Part shown: positions 1 through 10,484 of the stretch, piece after piece
Position numbering within the stretch: position 1 is the first letter of the stretch
How the letters are laid out: each line of letters starts with the position of its first letter
From: Ilex aquifolium
Taxonomy: Eukaryota > Streptophyta > Magnoliopsida > Aquifoliales > Aquifoliaceae
Length of the DNA stretch: 64,000 bases
Direction of reading: 5' to 3'
NCBI GenBank assembly: GCA_951799425.1
Contig: OX637395.1
Coordinates: forward strand, 10,828,451 to 10,892,450
Notes under the pieces: model-generated
Database searches by the model: none
Seen by the model: only the letters and a program-made list of their open reading frames with translations
Told to the model about the DNA's origin: nothing
Translations under genes and position numbers: made by a program

Positions 1-74
1 TCAAGCGTCAACCCCAATACCCCCTTTTTCACCCACCCAAAATTTAATAAACCAGAAATTTGGCCTCAAACAAC

Positions 75-82
75 TATAAATA
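75..82 (+). promoter_or_regulatory. TATA box of BBE-like copy A
   Basis: TATAAATA lies 56 bases before the ATG at 138 and is conserved in copy B (54,187-54,194). Spacing is normal for a plant core promoter with a short leader. Two TTGAC-type cores (W-box-like) sit at the very start of the window. The rest of the upstream region is off the left edge. Confidence 0.75.
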
Positions 83-137
83 GCTCACATTTGATCATCT
101 TTTACCCACAAAATCATTGACAATCCAAGGAATCAAA

Positions 138-1772
138 ATGAAAATCCCAAGTGCCTCTTTTCTCTCACTTCTTCTCTTTTTCCTCTTCTCAATTTCATGG
201 GCAGCTTCAGCTAATACTCATGAACATTTTCTTCAATGTCTTTCCCTCAAACTTCATAACAACACCACAAACCCCCAGGTGATTTACACACCAAACAGCC
301 CTTCATATTCATCTATCCTATAGTTTTCCATTCAAAACTTGAGGTTTGCTTCACCCGGCACCCCACGGCCTTTAGTCATAATCACACCGTTTGAGGAATC
401 TCATATTCAAAGAGCTATATATTGTAGCCGAAAACATGGTATAGAGATTAGAGTTCGAAGTGGAGGGCATGATTTTGAGGGTCTTTCTTTCGTTGCTAAA
501 GTACCGTTTGTCATCATTGATCTGACTAATATGCGAGCAGTCGATGTGAATGTTGTAGATGGCACGGCGTGGGTTCAGACTGGTGCGAGACTTGGCGAAG
601 TATACTATAACATTGCAAATAAAAGTAGAACTCTCGGCTTTCCAGCAGGTCTTTGCCCAACCGTTGGCAGCGGTGGACATATCAGTGGTGGAGGCTATGG
701 CCTGCTACTACGTAAATATGGTCTTGCTGCTGATAATGTCATTGATGCTCGATTAGTTGACGTAAACGGAAGAATTCTTGACAGAAAGTCCATGGGGGAA
801 GACCTCTTTTGGGCTATCAGAGGAGGTGGAGGTGGTAGTTTTGGAGTCGTTCTAGCGTGGAAATTGCAATTAGTTGCTGTTCCAGAAACTGTGACTGTTT
901 TCTTTGTAAACAGGACTTTAGAGCAAAATGCAACTAAACTTATTCATCGATGGCAATATGTTGCAGACAAAATTGATGAAAACCTTTACCTTCGGGTTCT
1001 CCTTCGAAGTGTTCTTTCCAATGGAAAGAGAACAATGTTGGCTTCGTTTGATTCCTTGTTTTTGGGTGGAGTTGATAGTCTACTCCCGTTAATGCGCCGA
1101 GAATTTCCTGAGTTGGGTTTAGTGAAAGAAAATTGTATTGAGATGAGGTGGATTGAAGCAGTACTCAATTTTGCTGGTGGACAATCACTTGATGATTTGA
1201 TAAATAGGACGTATCCGTATACCAGTAACTATAAGTTAAAAACAGACTATGTGAAAGAACCTATTTCTGAACGTGTGTTTGAAGGGATATGGAAAAGGTT
1301 TTATGAAGAAGACATCGGTGTGCCTGTCATGGTTTTGAGTCCTTATGGCGGAAAGATGAGTGAGATCTCAGATTCTGCACTACCTTTTCCGCACAGAGCT
1401 GGGACCAAATATGGCATTGTATACCAATCGGGATGGCAGGAAGAAGGGATAAAAGCTTCAAATAGGCACTTGAGTTGGATCCGAAGGCTTTACAACTATA
1501 TGACTCCTTATGTTTCCAAGAATCCAAGAGTAGGATACGTTAATTACAGGGATCTTGATTTAGGAGTGAACAACGAAGGTAACACGAGCTTTGCACAGGC
1601 AAGCATTTGGGGTATCAAATATTTTAAGAACAACTTTGACAGATTGGTGTACGTGAAGACATTGATTGATCCTGACAATTTCTTCAGACACGAACAAAGC
1701 ATTCCTACTCTATCCCCGCAATGGATAAAGGGATTTGGTCATCATCCACAAGTTGGAAGAGACTCTCAGTAA
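138..1772 (+). pseudogene. BBE-like FAD oxidoreductase, copy A, with nonsense codon 62
   Basis: Same length (545 codons with stop) and same exonless structure as the intact copy at 54,250. One change, CAG to TAG at 321-323, replaces Gln62 and truncates the protein just after the signal peptide and before the FAD domain. Everything after it is still open: FAD-binding PCMH region with the GGHDFEG His and the CPTVG Cys used for bicovalent flavin attachment, and the C-terminal BBE motif NYRDLDLG. Apart from the stop I see about five replacements against B (for example G/R, E/V, E/K, F/L and K/R), so loss is recent. TATA box and polyA signal are retained, so it may be transcribed. The long frame from 339 begins at TTG and is not evidence for a shorter protein. 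Alternatives are a population polymorphism or an assembly error. Confidence 0.9.
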
Positions 1773-1949
1773 AAATTCTTTGATAATCCTACAAGCAAGG
1801 GTCTGCTAGCAGCAAATTACAATTGTTGTATTGCTTTTGCTTTTTCGTATTATTCTTTATTTCTCAGATTATATTTTCTTTCGTCTTGTTCCTTTTCCTC
1901 CAAAGACAAGGGGCAAATTTCAAGAAAATCGATGCCTTCGTTGGACTTC

Positions 1950-1955
1950 AATAAA
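1950..1955 (+). terminator. AATAAA polyadenylation signal, copy A
   Basis: AATAAA lies 178 bases after the stop codon of the BBE-like reading frame in a T-rich 3' region. The matching site in copy B is 56,062-56,067. Confidence 0.5.
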
Positions 1956-1959
1956 AGTT

Positions 1960-2613
1960 GAAATTCTATTGTTATAAATTGTTTTTTGGTAACTTTAGAC
2001 TTTATGTTGTGATAAGGAGATCATATTATAAAAATTTTCTTAATTTAAAATTAGAAATAGTTATACGCCTCCCAAAAAAGAGAAAGAAGTGATCAAGAGA
2101 ACATAATATGCATGGTTCAAAGTACATATTAGTCAACAGTAGTATGATTCGGTCAAGTTGTATCTGATTTAAAACTTTTTTTTTTTAATTGTTCCACGTT
2201 TCGTGTAAAGTATGAGTCTTATGCAACTAGGTCGAGTCGTCCAAGGTGTATCTGAGTCAATAGCGAGTCATTCACCTTATTATTACCAAATTGGCAGATG
2301 TAGTGTTGCAATGCCCCAATATGACTTGACTCTTTCATCTTGTGAACGTCTTCTATTGAAAGTTTCGTGTATCTTGTCCGATATCTTATCGTGACACTAT
2401 AACCAATACATCTTAGTGTCTTTTGAGTCAATAATTGATACTAAGACATTGAACCATTAAATCAGAAAGGCATGAACTGAAAATGGTTCTTCTCTATCAA
2501 AACATCATGAATGCAGACTTTGAAGGGTCTGTAGAGCCCTAACTTCACCCTCAATAATTTGCCTGCAAGTTTATTATATTGTGAAGGGAGGATCTGTATT
2601 AAATGCGTCCATG
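1960..2613. other. 3' flank of BBE copy A, no gene seen
   Basis: AT-rich sequence shared with copy B (56,070-56,726). Short open frames on both strands at 2,212-2,431 recur in B only because the DNA is duplicated; they show no recognisable domain. The part from about 2,505 (starting near ATGAATGCAGACTTTG) also occurs in a more diverged form at 34,892. Confidence 0.6.
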
Positions 2614-2632
2614 GAGAGAGAGAGAGAGAGAG
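2614..2632 (+). repeat. (GA)n microsatellite, copy A
   Basis: Uninterrupted GA dinucleotides, 19 bases here against 32 bases at the matching site in copy B (56,727-56,758). A length polymorphism between the duplicates. Confidence 0.9.
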
Positions 2633-2659
2633 AAAGATTGTGCTAAACATATTAATCAC

Positions 2660-3175
2660 TGGTGGAGCCGGAGCCAGTCATGGTCCACAAGTCCAGGGGG
2701 GCAAATGCCCAACCAAAATTTTTTTAAACTAATATTACCTTTATACATTTGATATATTTTTTCATAAAATTTTATTGTGCGCACCCTATCATTTTGTGTA
2801 CATCAATTGAAATAAACTCACACGTAAAAGACTATGAATTTCGGACCTATTTTGAACATGATACAAACACGTTTGAATAAGTTTTGGGATATACTGGGAT
2901 CATTTAGTTATTTTAAAAAAAAATATTATGGGATAATTAGTTATTATATAAAAATTAGGGTCATTGTATAATAAACTGTATGGTCATTTTGTAAGTACAT
3001 AAAAAATTGGTTTCACAACTTTAAATTGCAAAAAAATTTGATTTTAAAGAATTTTGAATTATCAAATATGATGTAAATAAATATAAGTGTATCCTATTAT
3101 TTGTATCCATAGAAAAAAAATTATAAATTATAACTAAAGTGTCCACCCAAGAACAAATTTCTGGCTTCGCCTCTA
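2660..3175. mobile_element. MITE-like element with GGCGAAGCCAG-type inverted ends, copy A
   Basis: The left end (TGGTGGAGCCGGAGCCAG) and the reverse complement of the right end (TAGAGGCGAAGCCAG) form an imperfect terminal inverted repeat about 516 bases apart, around an AT-rich non-coding core. The orthologous element in copy B is 56,781-57,297. I could not define a target-site duplication, so the class is open; ends of this type occur on widespread short plant DNA transposons. Confidence 0.5.
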
Positions 3176-3744
3176 GTAGCAATGATGAAAGAAGTATTTA
3201 TTTTAGTATTTAGCAAAGAACTAATTTGTTTTCTTGCATTTATTTGGTTAATTAGCATAAAAAATTAATAAGAAGGTTGCAAAAAAAATTCATTCTATTG
3301 TTTGAAAAGCAAGAAAGTTGCAAGAGAGTTTTTTTAATTCTTCAAATTACCCCTTACCTATATTAACTGTTACAATTGGAGAGTACAAAAATTAGAAGAA
3401 AAACTTTTTAATTTTCTAAATTACCCTTATTCATATTATTCATGTAAAGGTAATGTATTATTACAAATTTTATCACAATGAGATTGTTTGATCACAGAAG
3501 GATGATGTAAATTGAAAGAAAAAAAAAAATAAAGTGAAAGGAAAAAATAATATTATATGAATTTAAATAGAATGATTTTTTTCAATAATTTTGGAAAAAT
3601 ATACTTTATAATTGGAAAATGTGATATATTTATACTTATACAAATTATCCTTTACCCATTAGAAACTGTGAATTCCTGTTTTTTTTTTCCAATGAACAGA
3701 AAGATCTTACTTTAGGATGTAAATCTCTGTTTAAACTAAATGAA
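3176..3744. other. AT-rich spacer, no gene seen
   Basis: Homopolymeric A and T runs and no long frame. Shared with copy B at 57,298-57,863, where a 12-base stretch is missing. Nothing else identified. Confidence 0.6.
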
Positions 3745-3747
3745 TTA

Positions 3748-4457
3748 GGATGTGTTTATTAACCCAAATTCTGCACTTAAAATAAATGTATTTGACATTT
3801 ATTAATTAAGTTTGTTTGATAACTAAAATTTGAATATCTTAATATATTAAGTACTGTTTAAAAATATGCTAAAATATTAAGTAGGAGATCTCTTAATTAA
3901 TTTTGAAAACAGAAAAACGCTCAACAAAAGCATTTTTAATAATATTTATAATATGATAATTCTACTCCAAAATATTTCACAATCTTTTTAAAACTCTAAT
4001 TATTCTTCTCTCCAAAATCCCTAATATCAATCCTCCTCACCACCGTTTCTTTTTTCTGCCGTCTTCTTCAGCGATCACACACATACATGCAAGTTACTTC
4101 TTCCCTTTTAATAATCTTTGTATTCTAGTTGTAATTTTTAAAATTTATGACAATTGACAGCTTTATGTGATCAATTTAACTTAAATTAATTTTATTATTA
4201 TGCATACTGCAATATGATTTGTGATGTAAATTAAAATGATTTGATATATCGTAATTTTTTATTAGATAAAAATATATTTTAAAAATAAAGAGTGAAAGGA
4301 TAAAACTGAAAATTAATTTATTTTTAGACATTAGTTCAGTGTAATTATCAAACAGCTCAATTCGGTATTTAAATTTTAATAGATACCAAACAGTCTATAA
4401 ATTTAGATTTTAGTTTTCAATTTTTAGACTCTACTTTCAGTTTTATTAAACAACACC
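3748..4457. mobile_element. Tourist-like (PIF/Harbinger) MITE, copy A
   Basis: Flanked by TTA direct repeats (3,745-3,747 and 4,458-4,460). Inverted ends are GGATGTGTTTATTAA and, from the right, GGTGTTGTTTAATAAA. The TTA target and GG...GTTTG-type ends fit the PIF/Harbinger superfamily. 710 bases, no coding capacity. The same insertion is in copy B (57,867-58,587), and a separate 887-base family member sits at 23,900-24,786 inside the Gypsy, so the family was active at more than one site. Confidence 0.8.
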
Positions 4458-4690
4458 TTAATTACCCTCTTTTGTTGACCAGCTCAACACAGTATTTCTT
4501 TCACGTCACCAAACTGACCTTTGCATCAACTAGTACTCACTTGTCTTAGAAACATTCTTTTTTTTTTTAGTTCAACGATGAGAGTTGTTCGAATCAATTT
4601 ACGTATATTTTGACAAATTTTTTTCTTAGTTTGGTCAAATGCAAGTCATGCATGTCAGAACAAAGGTCGGAGATAAACTCCTCATGGTCT

Positions 4691-5783
4691 GACCCCAATA
4701 AGTTCCTAAGATTCGAATTCAAAAAGTTTAGATTTATAACTCGTCTCTATTACCATATTAGTTACCTTGAAGTTTAACCTTCCAGAAACCTTCACCCATC
4801 TACCATGAAACCTCTCTTTCTCTCTCTCTCTCTCACTCTCTCTCTTTCTCTCTATTAACCCAACAACAAAAAAACAAGATAAAGGATCTCGGAGATGCAA
4901 ATCTGGCAATAGAACTCTTCCACGATGCCTTCGTCGGGGACAAGGAGGTCTCCGTCGTCGCCACTGCAATCGAACATGTAATTAGGAAGATCGATTGGCC
5001 AGCGGGGGAATAGCTTCTGTTTTGCAGTTGTTAATTGTGGGCAGAATGGTTAAAGTCTGAATTGGGTAGTTTGCGAGAAAATCTGCCATGATCAGGAGTC
5101 CTCTTTCCTACATTTTCTGCCATATTTCGTGCTAAACGAACGCAGAGAATCTGAATTTTTTTTCTATTTTCACTCACTTTCCACCACTTCCATGCTAAAC
5201 AAACGAATCCTTATAAGCTATAGTAAATGGTATGGTGTAAGTGTGAGCTTGGGATTAAAGGAAAAGTACAAGGTAAGGACAAATATGATCAATTAGGACT
5301 TTGAATATGGTTCTTTTATGCTGCCCTCAAGGACGTGCATAAGAAGGTCTTTGTCGATTCCTATATTTTATTCACTTGCTATTTTATCTATTGATTCCTA
5401 AAATATAAAAGAATTTTTTTTAAGGATTAATAGTAATTTTGGTCTCTAAAGTATGCATTTTTTTTTGTTAGTTATTCATTGTATCAATTTTGTCAATTTT
5501 GTCCCTAAAATATTGAATACGTGTCACTTTGGTCCCTAATCAGACAATCCGTAAATTTTTTTTGACATAAATGACCACGTGTAATTTTTTTAGACGGTAT
5601 CACGTGCCCAACATGTGATCATTCCGTCAAAAACTTAACGGTTCATCTATGTAGGACCAAATGATACGAATTGAATACTTTTGGGGTCAAATTGATAAAA
5701 TTAATATAATGAGGACTAAACAGATAAAAAATACATATTTTAATAACCAAAAGTGATTTTAAAATAACCAAAAGTGATATTTT
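4691..5783 (+). repeat. Direct repeat A1 (left of Copia-1)
   Basis: About 1.05 kb repeated at 10,485-11,534 and present only once in copy B (58,821-60,278, interrupted there by a MITE). Contains a CT-rich tract, a GC-richer stretch 4,890-5,020 that stays open in all copies, and a T-flanked MITE. A1 ends at the MITE edge, where it joins Copia-1 through the shared bases TTAACC. A1 retains small sequence blocks that A2 lacks (for example a TCAATTTTG duplication near 5,490), so the two are not freshly identical. Confidence 0.9.
5422..5783. mobile_element. Small MITE with AAGG(A/T)TAATA ends, in repeat A1
   Basis: The left end AAGGATTAATAGTAATTTT and the reverse complement of the right end seen in the sister copies (AAGGTTAATATCACTTTT) form an inverted repeat of about 30 bases. 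Flanks are poly-T, so the target duplication cannot be sized with confidence. Here the right end is cut and fused to Copia-1, with a local duplication of the ACCAAAAGTGAT stretch. Intact sisters are 11,199-11,534 and 59,933-60,278. Confidence 0.7.
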
Positions 5784-5992
5784 AACCGTTTGGCTTGAAT
5801 AGCATAAAATCAAATTTAAGGTACTTAATGCTATTCTTGAATATTCACAATAAATCAAATTTAAGGTACTAGATATTATTCTTGAATATTCACAATAAAT
5901 AGGATAAAAATCTGTAACTGAAAATTTCAAAATTTAAACATAATTTCAATGAAAATTCAATTGAAGTTTTTAAACTTAATTTTATTCTTACA
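5781..5992 (-). repeat. Partial 3' LTR of Copia-1
   Basis: Matches the last part (plus-strand orientation) of the Copia-2 left LTR up to the TTACA terminus, followed by the polypurine tract complement. Truncated on the outer side at TTTTAACC, where it meets repeat A1. Confidence 0.9.
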
Positions 5993-6571
5993 ATCCCCCA
6001 CAAGTTTTTTAACTTCAAAATATCTCAAATATTTTACTTATACTTTAATATAGAAAATATGAGCAACTATTATATTGTGCAACAGATGTAGGTGTCTTTC
6101 GGACTTGAACCTCACTTAGTGTTGACAGTCTCCCTCCGAAGAATCATAATAACCAAAGGCTTGAACTAGACCCTTTGAACCAGAGTTCAACATGTCACAC
6201 ACACAGTACCGATATTGGTCAGGATTCGCGGGTCAGTGCTATTAATGGTCATGCACTTGATCTTGATTCTCATGAGAGTTTCTAGAGAATAGCCCATTTC
6301 TCATAGTTGCGGCCTCACAACTACTCTCACTTAGGTGAGCCCTCCAAGGGTACATGTGCACAATACCCTATAGGAGTGTTCCTGCCTCGGTCTCATTCAG
6401 GGTATAATCCTTCCTTACCGTCACACTACATATGCAGTTCTGCCATAGGGATGAGCAGGAAAATATCTCCTCTTGGATATTTCCTAAATAACAGTGCTAA
6501 TGAGTCACGCAGTATAGATTGTTTCTACCCATTAAACTTCCTTCATGGGGTCCCCAATCATAGAAGTTGGG

Positions 6572-7880
6572 TTACCTCCCTAGGTGATTCCCTTGTGGGC
6601 TTAAGTCCATCCCCCTCGACAGTTCTGAGACAGCTTTCCTCGAAAGCCCTTTAGTTAGCAGATCAGCTATATTTAGTTCAGACATCACAAAGTCTATTGA
6701 GATTATGTTTTTACTCAGCATTTTCTTTATTGATTTATATCTCACTTGTATATGTCTATTCATCTTTTTATTATTATGATTTTGCTTCACAAGCTCAATC
6801 ACTGTCTTACTATCACAATGTAATGAAATGGCAGGTATGTGTTTTTCCACTAGAGGTATCTCTAGTAATAAATTCTTTATCCACTCTGCCTCAGCACACG
6901 TGGTATCTAGGGCTATAAGTTCTGACTCCATAGTACTTCTTGATATTAGGGTTTGTTTTTTAGATCCCCAAGATATGGCTGCTCCTCCTAACAACAAGAC
7001 ATAGCCAGTAGTAGATTTTATATCTAAACTATCGGTGATCCAATTCGCATCACTAAAGCCCTCAACTACACTAGGAAATCCACTATAACATAAAGAGTAG
7101 TCTAAGGTTCCTTTAAGATATTTAAAGACTCTCTCTAAGGCAACCCAATGCTCTTTACTAGGACTATGTGTATATCTACTTAGTCTCCCTACGACATGCG
7201 AGATATCAGGTCTAGACTTATTTGCTATGTATAATAAAGATCCAATTATTTGTGAATACTTCAATTGTGAAATCGGTTCTCCTTTATTTTTCTTCAAATG
7301 TACATGAGGATTATATGGTGTTGATACAGACTTACTATCATAAAAACCAAATTTTTTCAACATTTTCTCTATGGTGCTAGACTGACTTAGAGATATTTCA
7401 TTAGATGTTTTCTCTATTTTCATTCCCAAGACTATATAGGCTTCTCCCAAATCTTTCATATCAAACTTAGTAGATAAATAAGATTTAACATCATTAACGA
7501 CCTCCAAGTTTGTCCCAAAAATTAGTATATCATCTACATAGAGACATAAAATCACACAAACAATATCACTATCCTTGTAGTATAAAAATTTATCACTTTC
7601 ATTAATTTTAAAACCATACTCTAGAATTACTTTATCAAACTTCTCATGCCACTGTTTAGGAGCTTGTTTAAGGCCATATAAAGACTTCACTAACTTACAA
7701 ACCTTATGTTCTTATCCTTTTACCATAAACCCCTCAGGTTGTTCCATATATATCTCTTCATCTAAATCCCCATTTAGAAAAGCAGTCTTGACATCCATTT
7801 GATGTATTACTAAGTTATGGATAGACGCTAGGGCTACTAGTACTCTAATGGTAGTGATACTAGTCATAGACGAGTATATC
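6572..7880 (-). pseudogene. Copia-1 pol, reverse transcriptase to RNase H
   Basis: A 372-codon open stretch (7,690 down to 6,572) holds the Copia reverse transcriptase palm with YVDDIL, the GSLLYI block and RNase H with SDANW, STMESELIAL and HCDS. Upstream the frame is stopped by TAA at about 7,711, where Copia-2 has CAA in the PEGLMVKGQEHK region. Polyprotein function: copies element RNA into DNA and removes the RNA strand in cytoplasmic particles. Copia-2's equivalent is 16,473-17,696. Non-functional as it stands. Confidence 0.9.
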
Positions 7881-9003
7881 AAAATAATCTATCCCTTTCT
7901 TTTGAGTAAATCCTTTAGCCACCTATCTAGCTTTATATTTATCTATACTCCCATCGGGTTTTAGTTTCTTCTTGAATATCCACTTACACCCAATAGCTTT
8001 GCTTCCAGGAGGCAATTCTACTATCTCCCAAGTATTATTAAGCAATATATATTCAATTTCACTATTAATAGCCTCCTTCCAAAAAGGTGCATCTATAAAA
8101 GACATAGCTTCTTTATATGTCGTTGGCTCTCCTTCTACTACAAAAGTAAAAAATCCTTCTCCCAAGTCCTTTTCTATTCTTGGTCTTTTACTTCTCCTTA
8201 ACTCTACATGTTGTTCTATATTTTTCTCTATGGGAGCAATAGAACTAGTAGAAGGTTGATCACTAGTTGAAAGTATTTCTCTTACTTGACTAGGCATTGT
8301 ATTTTTAAAAGGAAAAATATCTACACAAAATGTAGCATCTCTAGATTCAATTATAGTATTGTTTGAAATTCCACTAATTTTCGAGTAAATAACTAAGAAT
8401 CTATTAGCGCTACTATTTTGGGCATATCCTACAGAGACTGTATCTACGGTCTTAGGACCTATTTTCTTTCTCTTTGGTTCGGGAATAGCTACCTTAGCTA
8501 AACACCCACACATTTTCATGATGCTAAGGTTAGGAACTCTTCCCTTCCATATCTCATATGGAGTTTTCTTATTATCTTTAACATATACTCTATTCCAGAT
8601 GAAACAAGCACTAAGTATAGCTTCCCCCCACAAATTATCAAATAAGCCGGAACTAGTGAACATTGAATTTACCATATCCATTAAGGTTCTATTCTTTCTT
8701 TTAGCTACCCCATTTGATTGAGGAGAATAAGGAGGAGTCACTTCATGTATGTTCTTCACAAAATGTACTAAGGTCAGTTAGAGTATATTCACCTCCTCTA
8801 TCGGACATTAGTCTTTTCACTTTTCTCTCTAATTGATTTTCAACCTCATTTTTATATATCTTAAACTTATTAAATACTTCATCTTTGTTCTTAATAAGGT
8901 AAATATAACAATATTTAGAACAATCATCTATAAAAGTCACAAAATATTTATTTTCGGCTCTTGTTGGCGGTATACTAGAATCACATACATCACTATATAT
9001 AAG
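7881..9003 (-). pseudogene. Copia-1 pol, integrase core and start of reverse transcriptase
   Basis: Integrase catalytic core is readable in pieces: SDVCDSS, then SDRGGEY, then SPQSNGVAKRKNRTL, followed by the GKRVPNL-type linker and the NTWEIVELPPG start of reverse transcriptase. The Glu normally found in NGVAERKNRT is Lys (AAA, plus coordinates 8,700-8,702). A frame break lies near 8,750 and stops at 9,003 and about 7,923. The Glu-to-Lys change removes the third acidic residue of the DD(E) triad, so this integrase should be dead. Confidence 0.88.
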
Positions 9004-9774
9004 TTATAGAAGTTGGGTATTCCTTTCTATGCTTTTATGGGGTTTTCTAGTTTGTTTGGCTTTTACGCAAATTTCACATTTATGTTTAAAATCTACATGA
9101 GATTTGGGAATAAGATTGAGATCCATTATCCTTTTGATTTTCTTTAGACTTATGTGTCCTAATCTTCCATGCCATACATTGCAAGATTCAACATTGAAAA
9201 CTTGATGAGAAATTTCATTAACTTCCGAAAGTACATTCAATTTAAATAAACCATCACAAATATATCCTTTGCCTACAAATATATCATTCCTAGTTATCAC
9301 AACTTTATTTGACTCCATTACAACCTTATAACCTTGTTGGACTAAGGACGACCCACTAACTAAATTTCTTCTAACTTCAGGAACATGTCGCACTCCCTTC
9401 AAGATCAATGTCTTCCCATATGTCATCTTTAACTCTATGTCTCCAATTCCAAGTACTTGTGCGATGGAATCATTTCCTAGCGTTACACTTCCTCCACTTG
9501 ATTTCTGATAAGATTTAAATAAATCACGATCAAAGAAAACATGTATATTAGCCCTAGAGTCTAACCACCAATCTTTGTCTTGATAGGTAAAGTTAACTAG
9601 GGAATGATTATACCTAAAGGAGGCTTCGACAGAATTATCTCCATCCACTAGAACATTGACTTGGGCTCTTGGATCTCTTTGATTTGGCTTGGGCTTTGGC
9701 TTATACGGTTCAGTCTTCTTGTAGTAGCAATCCTTAGCCAAGTGATTGGTTTGTCCACAAACAAAGCAAGGCAT
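9004..9774 (-). pseudogene. Copia-1 nucleocapsid zinc knuckle, protease and integrase zinc region
   Basis: Begins with a CCHC knuckle (CFVCGQTNHLAKDC), a Lys/Pro-rich linker, then the aspartic protease. The protease signature reads WWLDSRANIHV, where Asp-Ser-Gly-Ala is expected; the Gly codon has become Arg. The C-terminal part is the GAG-pre-integrase zinc region (WHGRLGH ... CEICVKAKQTRKPH). The frame ends at a stop at 9,004 just before the integrase core. Copia-2 has Glu at the same Gly position, by a different base change. Confidence 0.88.
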
Positions 9775-9785
9775 CCTCTCTCTCT

Positions 9786-10484
9786 CTAAGCCCTTGAACT
9801 TATTATTATTATTATTGTTGTTGTTTTGATAGTTTTGTTTTTGACCATTATTAGGACGACCATTAAACCTCTTCCCCTAGGTCGGAAATTGTTATGGTTG
9901 TTGTTACTATTTTCCACTAGGTTTACCTTAGGGGGTCTCTCATTTTGTGAGTTTGTACCAACCCTATGCTTCTCTTCAACCCTAAGCACGTTTATAGTTT
10001 GGGTTAAGGTTAACTCTCCTTGCTTATGCCTAAGGGTCTTAGCAAAATTATCCCAAGAAGGTGGAAGTTTGTCAATTAAGCTTGAAACTTTAAAATCTTC
10101 ACTAAATGTAGTTCCACCCTTTTCAATTTTCCTCAAAAATTCTTGATATTCATGAATTTGATCACCAACGGGTTTATTCTCCACCATTTTATAACTATTA
10201 AAATTAGAGATCATAAACCATTTAATTCCTGCATCAACAAATCCCTTACTTAGCCTGTAAAGTGTTCCAAAGTTCTTTAGCAGTTGTCGTAGTATTATGG
10301 TAGACATCATAAAGATGATCAAAAAGAGCACTTAGAATTCTATTATGACAATGGTATTCGATTTGTTCAGGGGTATACCATGAAGAGGACACTTGACTAG
10401 ATTGAGGCTCTTCTATAGCAGAAATTAAGCCTAGTACGGTCAACCAATATTGAACTTGTTTCTGCCACCTACAAAAATGTTGAC
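9786..10484 (-). pseudogene. Copia-1 gag, frameshifted and missing its start
   Basis: UBN2-type gag: WYTPEQIEYHCHNRILSAL, then KELWNTLQAK, then IHEYQEFLRKIEKGG and LPPSWDNFAKTLRHKQGEL. Two frames are needed (10,484-10,246 and 10,260-9,786), so there is at least one frameshift near 10,250, and another near 9,880 before an Asn-rich tail. The gag ATG, seen in Copia-2 at 33,230-33,232, is cut off by the breakpoint at 10,484. Confidence 0.85.

Larger units (their letters stand above)
5781..10484 (-). mobile_element. Copia-1: truncated Ty1/copia element
   Basis: Minus-strand element in the order gag, zinc knuckle, protease, integrase, reverse transcriptase, RNase H, 3' internal region, partial 3' LTR. 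Only the last 212 bases of LTR are present, and the gag end stops before the start codon, so both ends are non-LTR breakpoints and there is no target-site duplication. It closely matches Copia-2 and is nearer to Copia-2's left LTR than to its right one. The 5,993-6,571 stretch is the element's 3' untranslated region, with the polypurine tract (TTGTGGGGGAT on the minus strand) next to the LTR. Absent from copy B. Confidence 0.92.

Noticed and set aside
339-1772. A 477-codon open frame as a shortened functional BBE protein in copy A
   Set aside because: It opens at TTG, lacks the signal peptide, and is simply the remainder of the frame after the nonsense codon at 321.
6307-6654. Plus-strand ORF (MRPHNYSH...) in the 3' region of Copia-1, also at 16,206-16,484 in Copia-2
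   Set aside because: Antisense to the element's non-coding 3' region. Its preservation is explained by overall identity of the two copies and it has no recognisable domain.
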